Shown: positions 1 through 9,484 of the stretch, in pieces | How positions within the stretch are numbered: position 1 is the stretch's first letter | Layout: the number at the start of each line of letters is the position of its first letter | Assembly (NCBI GenBank): GCA_964649895.1 | Contig: CAZYRX010000004.1 | Location: 17,814 to 81,813, forward strand | Direction: 5' to 3' | From: Halanaerobium sp964649895 | GTDB lineage: Bacteria; Bacillota; Halanaerobiia; Halanaerobiales; Halanaerobiaceae | DNA: 64,000 nucleotides | The notes under the pieces: model-generated | Database searches by the model: none | The model's input: only the letters and a program-made list of their open reading frames with translations | Told to the model about the DNA's origin: nothing | Program-made: the position numbers and the translations under genes

Positions 1-809
1 CTGTAAGTGCATTATTGTCAGGGGTGTTATTAAAAGTTTATCTATATATTTTTATGCGCATTTTTTGGACGATGATTTCTTTTGATTATTTAGTTGAACT
101 ACATATAAGTACATTTATTATGGATTTGGCTCTTGTTTCGAGTCTGCTCGGTCACATTTTTGCTTTACAGGAAGATGATTTCAAAAAGATGCTGGCTTAC
201 TCAAGCATAGGACATATTGGAATGATTCTTGCAGTGTTGATGCTCAATAACCAGGCCGCTTTTTATGGGGCAATGCTGCATATAGCAGCACACTTAATGA
301 TGAAGTCAGGTCTTTTTTTAAGCAGTGGTTATCTGCTTCGTACAGCGGGCTCCCATCATATAGATGAATTAGAAGGTATTGCTCACAAAAATAGAATCAC
401 TTTTGGAGCTTTTGTTATCATCTGTCTGGGCACAATTGGAATGCCTCCTCTTCTCGGTTTTGTAAGCAAATGGTATATACTGCTCGCATTTTTAGAGGGA
501 AAGCATTTTTTTGCTGCATTGGTGACAGTTTTAGGGAGTCTGATAGCATTATTTTATTATCTTCGCTATATTTCTAAAGCTTATACTGAGGTCAGCTCTG
601 AATTGGAAAGCGAGAGCTGGGCAGCTGATTTTGCTGAGCTTCTGCATTTTTTAAAAGGAGAGCAATTAATGAGCACTATTGTCTATGTTTTTACAGTGCT
701 TATTATCTTTTTTGGCTTAAGTTTTCAATATTTTGATATGCCAGTAAACACAGCAATTTTTGAATTATTAAATCCTCAAAAATATATAGACCTCGTCTTA
801 GGAGGATGA
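1..809 (+). CDS. Proton-translocating antiporter subunit, MrpD/NuoN-like (5'-truncated)
   Basis: The open frame runs from position 3 without an upstream stop, so the gene starts before the window; the TTG at 15 is internal, because the preceding residues VSALLSGV align with the middle of the next protein (VTAVLSGV). It is a polytopic membrane protein of the Proton_antipo_M family (MrpA/MrpD, NuoL/M/N). The visible part holds the second half of the domain, including the conserved SSIGHIGM segment and a membrane-embedded Lys in HLMMKSGLF that in this family lies on the proton path. The stop is followed after 3 nt by a close paralogue, so the two are co-transcribed. Likely role: cation/proton exchange or ion pumping in a multi-subunit Mrp-like complex; the exact complex cannot be told from this window. 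Confidence 0.85.
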   Translation, partial: VSALLSGVLLKVYLYIFMRIFWTMISFDYLVELHISTFIMDLALVSSLLGHIFALQEDDFKKMLAYSSIGHIGMILAVLMLNNQAAFYGAMLHIAAHLMMKSGLFLSSGYLLRTAGSHHIDELEGIAHKNRITFGAFVIICLGTIGMPPLLGFVSKWYILLAFLEGKHFFAALVTVLGSLIALFYYLRYISKAYTEVSSELESESWAADFAELLHFLKGEQLMSTIVYVFTVLIIFFGLSFQYFDMPVNTAIFELLNPQKYIDLVLGG

Positions 810-812
810 TTA

Positions 813-2345
813 ATGGATATTAAAATCTTATTACTGATTTTAGTTCCTCTTGCACTTGCGTTCTCAATTCCACTTGTAGATTTAATTAATGCTAAATTGA
901 GACGTTTTTTTGTACTTGTGGGGATATTGCTAGAATCGTATTTGCTTATAAAAATAATAACAGAAAATTATACTGCTTTAACAGATGGTGACTTTTTTCT
1001 GCAGTATCATCTGGGAGGTTGGCATCCCCCATTTGGTATCAATCTTGTTATGGATAGTCTGAGTCTCTTATTTGTAAGTATTGTTACTCTGAGTCTGTTT
1101 TTAATTGTTATTTATTCTATTGGTTATGTAGGTCACCATGAAGGGAAATATTATGTTCTTTATTTTTTGATTGCAGCTGCAGCTCAGGGAGTTGTGCTGA
1201 CAGGTGATATGTTTAATTTATATGTATTTATTGAGATGCTTACAATAACCTCTGGAGCTTTGATTGGTTTCAAAAGGAGCCATCCTGCCAGTGAGGCAGC
1301 TATAAAATACCTTATTTATAATATTATTGCTGGGTTATTTATTTTCATGGGTGTTTTGCTGATATATTTCAATCTGGGGACTCTTAATATGGCAGAAATT
1401 TCTAATACCTTTTCACTGTTAGAAGATGGTGTGAAATTGTTTATTAGCTCACTCTTTATTACAGCATTGTTAATCAAGATGGGTATTTTCCCATTTTTAT
1501 TCTGGCTTCCTAAGAGTTATGATACAGCTCCTTCCCCGGTAACTGCTGTTTTATCAGGTGTGCTTTCAAAGGTGTATCTTTACATATTTATCAGATTGAT
1601 CTGGACAGTTATAGGTATAGATACTTTAACTTCTTATAAACTTGATATTTTAATACTGGATATTGCTTTATTTTCTTCTTTCCTTGGCCATGTATTTGCC
1701 CTACAGTCAAATAATGTTAAAAGACTTTTGGGTTATTCAAGTATTGGCCATATTGGCATGATTCTTGCTGTGATAATGCTAAATACAGAAGCTGGTTTTT
1801 ATGGAGGCATTCTTCATATTATCAGCCACATGTTTATGAAAGCAGGACTTTTTGTTGCTCTCGGTTATTTACTTCAGTATACAGCAACTCATCATTTTGA
1901 TGATTTTCAAGGGGTAGGTATTAGAGATACCAAAGTTTTTGTAGCTTTCATTATATTAATCTTAAGCATGATTGGTATGCCCCCACTGCTTGGATTTGCA
2001 AGTAAATGGTATATATTAATGGCTTTTCTGGAAGCACGCAGTTATTTTGGTGCATTTATTGTTATTTTTGGTAGTTTAACAGCTGTTATATATTATCTTC
2101 GTTATATAGCTAAGGGGCTAGAAGAGGTAAAATTATATAAAGGTGAATTAAGAATGGAAATTTTTAGTCGTCCTCTAATCTCTGTTTTATACAGAGAAAA
2201 AATAGTAAGTTTTATAACATATAGTTATACAGCGATTATAATTGTTTTTGGAATTGCTTTTAGATTATTAGATATGCCTCTAAATATGGCGATTAAAAGT
2301 ATTTTTGATATTGAAAAATATATTAGTTTAGTGTTGGGAGGTTAA
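813..2345 (+). CDS. Proton-translocating antiporter subunit, MrpD/NuoN-like
   Basis: A 510-residue, very hydrophobic protein of the usual MrpD length. It carries the family's functional residues: a Glu in the segment FIEMLTITSG (TM5 equivalent), a Lys in LLIKMGIFPFLFWLP (TM7 equivalent) and a Lys in HMFMKAGLF (TM12 equivalent). It is strongly similar along its length to the truncated gene before it (shared SSIGHIGMILAV, IGMPPLLGF and SKWYIL blocks), so the pair looks like a tandem duplication. The SD is the tail of the preceding gene (GGAGG before ATG 813). It probably acts as a proton- or sodium-channelling subunit of an Mrp-like antiporter or a membrane-bound oxidoreductase. Confidence 0.85.
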   Translation: MDIKILLLILVPLALAFSIPLVDLINAKLRRFFVLVGILLESYLLIKIITENYTALTDGDFFLQYHLGGWHPPFGINLVMDSLSLLFVSIVTLSLFLIVIYSIGYVGHHEGKYYVLYFLIAAAAQGVVLTGDMFNLYVFIEMLTITSGALIGFKRSHPASEAAIKYLIYNIIAGLFIFMGVLLIYFNLGTLNMAEISNTFSLLEDGVKLFISSLFITALLIKMGIFPFLFWLPKSYDTAPSPVTAVLSGVLSKVYLYIFIRLIWTVIGIDTLTSYKLDILILDIALFSSFLGHVFALQSNNVKRLLGYSSIGHIGMILAVIMLNTEAGFYGGILHIISHMFMKAGLFVALGYLLQYTATHHFDDFQGVGIRDTKVFVAFIILILSMIGMPPLLGFASKWYILMAFLEARSYFGAFIVIFGSLTAVIYYLRYIAKGLEEVKLYKGELRMEIFSRPLISVLYREKIVSFITYSYTAIIIVFGIAFRLLDMPLNMAIKSIFDIEKYISLVLGG

Positions 2346-2348
2346 AGT

Positions 2349-3887
2349 ATGGACTTATTTCAGCAGTTAGCTGCTAATTTTTCTTTAGAAGGATATTTTC
2401 CACTGCTTGCAGAAGTAGGTGTTATCTTAACATTGATGACTGCCTTAGCAGCCTGGAAATACATAAAAAATAATAAGTTCTGGTATTACCTGCTGACACT
2501 GATTTACTTAATCAGCACTATTATTATAATTTTAACAAATGACTGGTTCTTTTTTCTATTCAGCTGGGAATTAGTTACTCTTGCTACAACTTTTATGCTT
2601 GCTTGGAGTGACTGGAAGCTGGTTAGGCAGTATTTTGTTATTCAGTTCAGTGGGAGCAGTATTTTGCTTTTTGCTGCATTGGCAGCGAATGGACTTGGTT
2701 ATACAGATATTACAGTTATTGAATCACTGCCCTTACAGTTTCTGTTAATTATGGGGATTGGTATGAAAAGTGGTCTCTTTTTATTTCATTTTTGGCTGCC
2801 TCCAATTCATTCGGAAGCACCATCTCCTGTAAGTGCAGTGCTTTCGGGGTGGGTTGTTAAATTAGGTTATATTTTTCTTCTTAAAATAATACCGATGGAA
2901 TCAGGTAATACTTTTTTGTTTCTTCTTGGTATGGCAATGGTTGCTTATGCAGGCTGGCAGGCTCTTGTTTCTGCCGATTTTAAAATAATGCTTGCTTATA
3001 GTACAGTTAGTCAGCTTGGTTTTATTGCTCTTGCAATAGGTACTGGCGGTGAATATACATATTTAGGGGCTGTACTTTATATAATCGCACATGGATTTGC
3101 AAAAACTACCTTATTTATTAGCACAGGGATCTGGCAGAAAGAGTTTGACAGCAGGATTATCTATGATTATAAAGATGCTCTGGCAAGAAGACCTTTTACA
3201 TCAATTGCTACCATTACTGCACTTTTGTCTTTGGGAGGTTTAGTATTTACAGCAGGATATAAAAGTAAATATCTTATCAAATCAGCTCAGAATCCAGGCT
3301 TGTTATCGACTATAGTATTTTTTGTTTTTGGACTGCTCAGCTTTTTATATGCTGCTAGAGTGATTTACTGGATTTTTATAGATGATCAAGATTATTCAAA
3401 CTTTTTTAATGATTTGAAAAAAAGAAGAAACAATTATCCGATATTCAGTACTGATTTACTTGCATTATTGATAGGGGTTCTTGGTATTGCCTCTGTTTCT
3501 ATTTGGCCTGAAATGCCTGGGCAAATACTAGAATCTCTTGTAGCAAAGGATTTTCATATTTTAAGTGGAATTAGAGATACAGTATTATTTTTATTATTAA
3601 CTGCCTATATTTTTAAAAATAACCAGTTTTTCAAGGTGAAAGCAAGAGACAATCTTTCTCTAGAAAATTATTTCCAGCAGACTCTAAACTTTATATATGG
3701 CATGAGCCGTAAAAGTATAAAACTAGATACAGAGAAAATATTCGAAACATTTTTTATAGAAGCTATTTTTGCAGCTTCAAGAACTCTGCGTAAATTTATT
3801 TATCAAGATTTTACAGTACAGCTGCTCTGGATTCCTATATTTTTAACACTGCTGCTTTTTTGGCAGCAAATTTATGCTTATTTTTAA
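2349..3887 (+). CDS. Third proton-translocating antiporter/NuoL-M-like subunit
   Basis: A 512-residue polytopic protein of the same Proton_antipo_M family but clearly diverged from the two paralogues upstream. A conserved Glu sits in FLFSWELVTLAT, a Lys in GIGMKSGLFLFHFWLP, the SEAPSPVSAVLSG loop follows, and a further Lys is in HGFAKTTLF. The C-terminal third is longer and less conserved, with a charged loop (DLKKRRNN) and a last membrane helix at the end. It starts 3 nt after the previous stop with GGAGG in the overlap, so the three genes form one operon. Having three such subunits in a row resembles Mrp and membrane-bound hydrogenase-type modules; the partner subunits would lie left of the window. 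Confidence 0.8.
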   Translation: MDLFQQLAANFSLEGYFPLLAEVGVILTLMTALAAWKYIKNNKFWYYLLTLIYLISTIIIILTNDWFFFLFSWELVTLATTFMLAWSDWKLVRQYFVIQFSGSSILLFAALAANGLGYTDITVIESLPLQFLLIMGIGMKSGLFLFHFWLPPIHSEAPSPVSAVLSGWVVKLGYIFLLKIIPMESGNTFLFLLGMAMVAYAGWQALVSADFKIMLAYSTVSQLGFIALAIGTGGEYTYLGAVLYIIAHGFAKTTLFISTGIWQKEFDSRIIYDYKDALARRPFTSIATITALLSLGGLVFTAGYKSKYLIKSAQNPGLLSTIVFFVFGLLSFLYAARVIYWIFIDDQDYSNFFNDLKKRRNNYPIFSTDLLALLIGVLGIASVSIWPEMPGQILESLVAKDFHILSGIRDTVLFLLLTAYIFKNNQFFKVKARDNLSLENYFQQTLNFIYGMSRKSIKLDTEKIFETFFIEAIFAASRTLRKFIYQDFTVQLLWIPIFLTLLLFWQQIYAYF

Positions 3888-3976
3888 ACTATAAATAACT
3901 GCATAAACTTGACATTTAATATTATAAGATGGTATTCTGAAGCTGAAATTTAAAGAATTGGGAAGGAGAGGTGAGG

Positions 3977-6673
3977 ATGGCAAAAAATTATTTAAAAGAT
4001 AAAAGGTTTATACTGATAATTTCTACAGTTATTTTGTCAATAATTATTCTTACTGGAGCTTCTTATTTTCAGCAGGAGCTTGTAGAGCCATTTTTGATCC
4101 TTCTCGTTATTTTCAGCAGCAGTTACTTTAGTTATAAAGGGGCTGTACTTTCTTTAACCACTGCAATTATTCTTTTATTTATACAGGATTTGATTATTTT
4201 AGAGGCAAACAGTTCTCACCTTTTAATTGAAACAGCTGTTTTTATTACAGCTGGTATATTTATTGTTGAGCATTCACGCTCATTAAAAAAACAGAATGAA
4301 AAAAATTCTAATATAGCAGAAAAATTAAAAAGAAGGAATAGAGCATATTCACTGCTCACAGATGTAAATCAGATAATTAATCGTACTCAGAATAGAGATG
4401 AATTCTTTGATGAGATAGTAAAGTTAGCTGTGGAAAAAGGTAATTATCTACATGCCTGGTTGGGAAGCTGGGATGCTGAAAAAAATAAATTAGATTTAAT
4501 CAGTTACTATTCCAGAAATAATAAATTTTTTGAAAACAGCAATTTAGAAGCATTTAATAAAAATGGGAATTGTCCAGCAGTACTTGCTGTTGAAAATGAG
4601 AAATTTATTGTTTCTAATGATATTGTACTTGATCAAAGAACAGGAGAGCTATCAGACTACTCAAGTTTAAATAACTGCAGGTCGGCTGCAGCTTTTCCTA
4701 TTATTATTGAAGGAGAAGTTTGGGGAGTTTTGACACTTTATTTAGAAGAGAAATTCTTTTTTGATTCTGAAGAGGTTGACTTATTAAAAGAATTGACCCA
4801 GGATATTGCAATGGGATTAAAATCAATCAGGGATATCGAAAGAAGAGAAGAATATGAAGAAAAGTTAAAGAGAAGTGAAGAAAAATACCGAAGCATATTT
4901 GATAATTCCCCGGTTGGAATATACAGGACCAGTTCTGAGGGTAAGGTTTTGATTGCCAATCCGGCTCTTGCAAAAATTATGGGATGCGATAGTGTTAAAA
5001 AACTAAAAAAATATTATGCTGATCTTGCAGATGATCTATATGTTGATGCTGACAAAAGAGATGAATTTTTAAGTATTCTTAAGAAAAAAGGTGAAATAAA
5101 AAATTTTAGATTTAGAGCTCGCCGTAGAGATGGAGAGATTATCTGGCTTGAACTGAATGGTCAGATTAATGAATATACAGAACAGGGCTTTATAATTGAT
5201 GGTTTTATAGCTGATATAACTGAGCGTTATGAGATGGAAAAAAGGCTGGCTCAGAGTGAAGAAAAATTCCGTTCAGCTTTCATGAATCATAATTCTCCTA
5301 TGTTGATTATTGATCCAGATACTATGGAAATTATTGAAGCAAATGGATCTGCAGTAAGTTTCTATGGCTATAATTATGACGAAATAACTGCAATGAAAAT
5401 CAGTGATATAAATATCTATGCTGAGGATAAGCTTAAGTCTGAGGTAGAAAATGCGCGCAGTAAGTCAACTGTAAAGTTTTATTTTAAGCACAGGCTTAAG
5501 GGTGGTGAAGTTCGTGATGTCGAAGTTCACAGTGGACCTGTTATAATTGATAATCAACAGTATTTATTCTCTATAATTCATGATATAACAGAACGTAAGC
5601 TTATAGAAGAAAAAATTAAACATATGACATTTCATGATAGTCTGACAAATCTATATAACAGAACCTATCTTGAAGAAGAAATGCAGAGGATCAATACCCA
5701 AAGGCAGCTGCCGATAAGTATAATTATGGCAGATTTAAATAATCTTAAATTGGTTAATGATACTTACGGACATCAAAAGGGAGATGAACTTTTAATAAAA
5801 GCAGCTGAACTGCTCAGAGATTCATGTAGACATGAAGATGTTGTTGCAAGACAGGGTGGAGATGAGTTTGTAATTTTATTACCGCAGACTCCTCAAAATC
5901 AGGCTGAAGAAATTGTTGAAAGAATTGTTAGTAATGCAAAAGAATATAAGGTTAATGATGAAATTCCTCTTTCAATTGCAGCTGGATCAGCAGGTAAAAG
6001 TTCTGTTGATGAGGATATATATGAAGTCCTTGATCGAGCAGAAAACAGGATGTATGTTAATAAATTGAGCAGCAAAAATAGTTCGCGGAGTAGTTTTTTA
6101 ACATCATTTTTAGATGCACTTAAAGATAAAAGCAATGAAAATGAAGAACATTTTATCAATGTTGAAAGATACAGCAGTTTACTAGCAAAAAAGATAGGTC
6201 TTTCTAAAAAGAAAATTGGAGAAATAGCAAGTCTTGCTCTTTTCCATGATATTGGTAAAGTTATCATTCCTGAGAAGATTTTGAATAAAAAAGGTGAATT
6301 AACAGATGAGGAGTGGGTATTGATCAAACAGCATTCTGATTCTGGATACAGAATTATATCTTCTGTTGGAGAATTTGAAAATTTGGCTGAACCGATACTC
6401 TATCACCATGAATGGTGGGATGGAAGTGGATATCCGGAGGGAATCGCAGGTGAGGACATACCATTATTTGCCCGTATAATTTCTCTTGTAGATGCTTTTG
6501 ATGTAATGACATCAGGCCGTCCCTATAAAGAAAAAATGAGCTGTCAGGAGGCGTTAGAAGAACTGCAGAATTATGCAGGTACTCAGTTTGACCCTCAGCT
6601 TGTTAAAGAATTTGTTGAAATTATTAATTGCTCCGATTTTAATATAAATAAAACAGATAAAAAGAAAAATTAA
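3977..6673 (+). CDS. Membrane-anchored GAF-PAS-PAS-GGDEF-HD-GYP c-di-GMP protein
   Basis: An 898-residue protein. I chose ATG 3977 because AAGGAG at 3963-3968 is 8 nt upstream; the GTG at 3971 is too close to it. The order is: several membrane helices (about 8-95), a coiled stretch, a GAF-like domain (about 115-275), two PAS domains (about 285-415 and 425-545, the latter ending in HDITERK), a GGDEF domain and an HD-GYP domain. The diguanylate cyclase motif RQGGDEF (about residue 625) is canonical, and the HD-GYP signatures FHDIGK (about 756) and DGSGYPEG (about 816) are present. Both synthesis and hydrolysis of c-di-GMP are therefore chemically possible, with the sensory domains selecting the output. 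It stands alone, with about 80-100 nt spacers on each side. Confidence 0.9.
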   Translation: MAKNYLKDKRFILIISTVILSIIILTGASYFQQELVEPFLILLVIFSSSYFSYKGAVLSLTTAIILLFIQDLIILEANSSHLLIETAVFITAGIFIVEHSRSLKKQNEKNSNIAEKLKRRNRAYSLLTDVNQIINRTQNRDEFFDEIVKLAVEKGNYLHAWLGSWDAEKNKLDLISYYSRNNKFFENSNLEAFNKNGNCPAVLAVENEKFIVSNDIVLDQRTGELSDYSSLNNCRSAAAFPIIIEGEVWGVLTLYLEEKFFFDSEEVDLLKELTQDIAMGLKSIRDIERREEYEEKLKRSEEKYRSIFDNSPVGIYRTSSEGKVLIANPALAKIMGCDSVKKLKKYYADLADDLYVDADKRDEFLSILKKKGEIKNFRFRARRRDGEIIWLELNGQINEYTEQGFIIDGFIADITERYEMEKRLAQSEEKFRSAFMNHNSPMLIIDPDTMEIIEANGSAVSFYGYNYDEITAMKISDINIYAEDKLKSEVENARSKSTVKFYFKHRLKGGEVRDVEVHSGPVIIDNQQYLFSIIHDITERKLIEEKIKHMTFHDSLTNLYNRTYLEEEMQRINTQRQLPISIIMADLNNLKLVNDTYGHQKGDELLIKAAELLRDSCRHEDVVARQGGDEFVILLPQTPQNQAEEIVERIVSNAKEYKVNDEIPLSIAAGSAGKSSVDEDIYEVLDRAENRMYVNKLSSKNSSRSSFLTSFLDALKDKSNENEEHFINVERYSSLLAKKIGLSKKKIGEIASLALFHDIGKVIIPEKILNKKGELTDEEWVLIKQHSDSGYRIISSVGEFENLAEPILYHHEWWDGSGYPEGIAGEDIPLFARIISLVDAFDVMTSGRPYKEKMSCQEALEELQNYAGTQFDPQLVKEFVEIINCSDFNINKTDKKKN

Positions 6674-6781
6674 TTTTTAGCCTAATTTTTTTGCATTATT
6701 AATGAGCCTTTTTATATACACTTTGAGATATTTAAATTTCATTCTCTAATATACATATTAAAATTAATGGAGGAGCTAAAG

Positions 6782-7966
6782 ATGATTTCACAAAAGATTA
6801 GAGATAAAGCAGAACAATATGAAGCCGGAATTATTGAAATTAGACATCAAATCCATAAAAATCCCGAACTTTCTTTTGAAGAATACAGGACTGCTGAGCT
6901 TGCTGCAGCAGAGATGAAAAAGCTTGGGTTTGAAGTTGAAGAAAATATTTTTGGAACGGGAGTTTGTGCTACTTTTAGAAACAGTAAATCTGAAAATGCA
7001 AAGACACTGCTTATCAGGGCTGATATGGATGCACTGCCTGTAGAAGAAAAAAACAATCTAGATTTTAAATCTCAAAATGAAGGATTGATGCATGCCTGTG
7101 GACATGATGGTCATACTTCTATTTTAATTGGTACAGCATATGTTTTAAAAGAACTTGCTGATGAATTTGATGGTAATGTTAAATTTCTTTTTCAGCCTGG
7201 AGAAGAAACCTCTGGTGGAGCTGATGGAATGATAAAAGAAGGTGTGCTTAATGATCCTGATGTTGATGCAGCCTTAGGCCTTCACCTTTGGGGAAGCACA
7301 GAAGAGGGGATTGTTGAATATAAAAGTGGGCCATTTATGGCTTCAACTGATCGTTTTGATTTAAAAATAATCGGGAGTGGTGGTCATGCTGCAAGACCTC
7401 ATAATACAATTGATCCAATTCCCATTGCCGCAGAAATAATCTCAAGTCTACAAAAGATTGTCTCAAGAAGAATTGATCCTCTTGATTCTGCAGTAATCTC
7501 AATTGGAAATATTGTGGGAGGAAGCACACATAATGTAATTCCTGATCAGGTTGTTTTAAAGGGAACAGTTCGTTCACTGAGAAAAGAAGTAAGAGAACAG
7601 CTGGCTGAAAATATAGAAAAAACAATCAAAAATATCTGTGAAATATATGGAGCTAAATATGAGCTGAATTATATATTTGGTTATCCCGCAGTAATTAATG
7701 ATAAAAAAATGACAGAGCTGTTAAAAGATGCTGCAAAAAAAGTGCTCGGTCCTGATAGAGTAAGAGAAAAAGAAAAGGCAGAAATGGGTGGAGAAGATTT
7801 TTCTTATTTTGCTTTAAAAGTACCTTCTGTTTTTTATTTTTTGGGTATTGCTCCTCAAGGGGAGATAATAAATCACCATCAGTCAGATTTTAGATTTAAT
7901 GATTCTGTACTTAAAGATGGTGTTACTGTAATGGCTCAAACGGCTGTTGATTTTTTCAGCAGCTAA
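6782..7966 (+). CDS. M20-family amidohydrolase (N-acyl-amino acid/peptide deacylase)
   Basis: The start is ATG 6782, as GGAGGAG lies at 6769-6775; the earlier in-frame ATG at 6767 overlaps that site. The 394-residue cytosolic enzyme shows the M20D metal-site pattern: HACGHDGH near residue 103 (Cys and His ligands), PGEETSGGADGM, LHLWG and the C-terminal MGGEDFSYF. This family (IAA-amino acid hydrolase, hippurate hydrolase, N-acetyl-diaminopimelate deacetylase) releases a carboxylate from N-acyl amino acids, using two divalent metals in the better-studied members. The true substrate is not visible; the gene is monocistronic and followed by an aminotransferase about 125 nt downstream, so a role in amino-acid recovery is only an inference. 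Confidence 0.88.
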   Translation: MISQKIRDKAEQYEAGIIEIRHQIHKNPELSFEEYRTAELAAAEMKKLGFEVEENIFGTGVCATFRNSKSENAKTLLIRADMDALPVEEKNNLDFKSQNEGLMHACGHDGHTSILIGTAYVLKELADEFDGNVKFLFQPGEETSGGADGMIKEGVLNDPDVDAALGLHLWGSTEEGIVEYKSGPFMASTDRFDLKIIGSGGHAARPHNTIDPIPIAAEIISSLQKIVSRRIDPLDSAVISIGNIVGGSTHNVIPDQVVLKGTVRSLRKEVREQLAENIEKTIKNICEIYGAKYELNYIFGYPAVINDKKMTELLKDAAKKVLGPDRVREKEKAEMGGEDFSYFALKVPSVFYFLGIAPQGEIINHHQSDFRFNDSVLKDGVTVMAQTAVDFFSS

Positions 7967-8092
7967 AAAATAGATAATATATTTTGCCTATCCATCATAA
8001 TTCTGATATAATACTTTATTAACATAATATTTTGCTATTTTTTTATTAGTACTTTTATATTATCTGGGAAAAGCGCAAAAATGGGGGGAAAT

Positions 8093-9307
8093 ATGAATTA
8101 TATTAAAAAATCACTAAAATTAGAAAATGTTTGTTATGATATTAGGGGACCGGTTTTAGATGAAGCAACTCGTCTGGAAGAAGAAGGATATAATATTATA
8201 AAACTTAATATAGGCAATACAGCACCATTTGGATTTAATGCCCCAGATGAGATTATTCATGATGTGATGTATAATTTGAAAAATGCTCAGGGTTACTGTG
8301 ATTCAAGAGGAATTTTTCCTGCCCGTAAAGCAGTTATGCAGTATTATCAGAAAAAAGGAATTATGGATGTAGAAATAGATGATATATATATTGGTAATGG
8401 TGTTAGTGAGTTAATTATGATTGCAATGCAGGGTCTTTTAGATGATGGGGATGAAGTTCTAATCCCTACTCCTGATTATCCACTTTGGACTGCTGCGGTA
8501 AATCTTTCTGGAGGAAAAGCTGTACATTATATTTGTGATGAACAATCAAAGTGGTATCCAGATATTGATGATATTCGTAACAAAGTAAATGATAAAACAA
8601 AGGGTATTGTACTTATTAATCCAAATAACCCAACAGGGGCTAATTATCCTGTGGAAATTTTAGAGGAAATTATTGAAGTTGCTGTAGAAAATGATTTAAT
8701 TATTTACAGTGATGAAATTTATGAAAAGATAACTTATAATGGAGCTGAACATACTTCAATAGCTACTATGACAGAGGATGTTCTAGTAGTTACCTTTAGT
8801 GGTCTTTCTAAAGCATATAGAGTACCTGGTTTTAGAGCAGGTTGGATGCTGTTGAGTGGACAAAAATACCATGCTGGAAGTTATATAGAGGGGCTTAATA
8901 TGCTTTCATCAATGCGCCTCTGCAGCAATGTGCCTTCTCAGTATGCAATCCAGACTTCTCTTGGTGGTTATCAGAGTATAGAAGATCTAGTATTACCTGG
9001 AGGTAGACTTAAAGAACAGCGTGATTTAGCATATAAACTTTTAACAGATATTCCGGGCATCAGCTGTGTAAAACCAGAAGGTGGACTCTATCTATTTCCT
9101 AAAGTTGATGTAGAGCGTTTTAATATTACCAATGATGAGAAATTCATACTTGATTTTCTTGCTCAGGAAAAAGTTCTTCTCGTACAGGGTACAGGCTTTA
9201 ACTGGCCTAAGCCTGACCATTTCCGTCTTGTTTTCCTCCCACCTGAAGAAGATCTGCAGATGGCTATTGGTAGGCTCAAAAAGTTTCTAGGCAGTTACTC
9301 TCAGTAG
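8093..9307 (+). CDS. alaA: AlaA-type PLP-dependent alanine aminotransferase
   Basis: A 404-residue fold-type I aminotransferase. ATG 8093 is preferred over ATG 8081, because the purine-rich GGGGGGAAA at 8083-8091 serves as SD. The opening KLENVCYDIRGPVLDEA, the INPNNPTGA turn, the PLP-lysine segment SGLSKAYRVPGFRAGWM (Lys near residue 240) and the end VLLVQGTGFNWPKPDHFR follow the Escherichia coli AlaA pattern over the whole length, as I remember that sequence. The known reaction is glutamate/pyruvate transamination, giving alanine and 2-oxoglutarate. Fermentative anaerobes often excrete alanine, so this may be a redox or nitrogen overflow step (inference). A strong terminator follows. Confidence 0.9.
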   Translation: MNYIKKSLKLENVCYDIRGPVLDEATRLEEEGYNIIKLNIGNTAPFGFNAPDEIIHDVMYNLKNAQGYCDSRGIFPARKAVMQYYQKKGIMDVEIDDIYIGNGVSELIMIAMQGLLDDGDEVLIPTPDYPLWTAAVNLSGGKAVHYICDEQSKWYPDIDDIRNKVNDKTKGIVLINPNNPTGANYPVEILEEIIEVAVENDLIIYSDEIYEKITYNGAEHTSIATMTEDVLVVTFSGLSKAYRVPGFRAGWMLLSGQKYHAGSYIEGLNMLSSMRLCSNVPSQYAIQTSLGGYQSIEDLVLPGGRLKEQRDLAYKLLTDIPGISCVKPEGGLYLFPKVDVERFNITNDEKFILDFLAQEKVLLVQGTGFNWPKPDHFRLVFLPPEEDLQMAIGRLKKFLGSYSQ

Positions 9308-9370
9308 CAGCATGGGCAATTCACAAAATATATAATTTTTAAACAAGATAATGAGATGTTGATTTTATAA

Positions 9371-9434
9371 GTGTCTGCTATTTTAAATTTTATTTTTAAC
9401 AATAATTTTTGAAGTAGCAGGCACTTTTGTTTTT
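9371..9434 (+). terminator. Rho-independent terminator after alaA
   Basis: GTGTCTGCTA at 9371-9380 pairs with TAGCAGGCAC at 9415-9424 (one G-T wobble). The loop is AT-rich and long, and TTTTGTTTTT follows. Confidence 0.75.
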
Positions 9435-9484
9435 ATTCTCCAGCTAAAAAAGGCGGAATCTATTGGTATTTTAATTTATCAGAG

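Noticed and set aside
5899..6327. 142-residue minus-strand ORF in the GGDEF/HD-GYP region
   Set aside because: Low-complexity Ser/Leu-rich antisense translation of a conserved domain gene.
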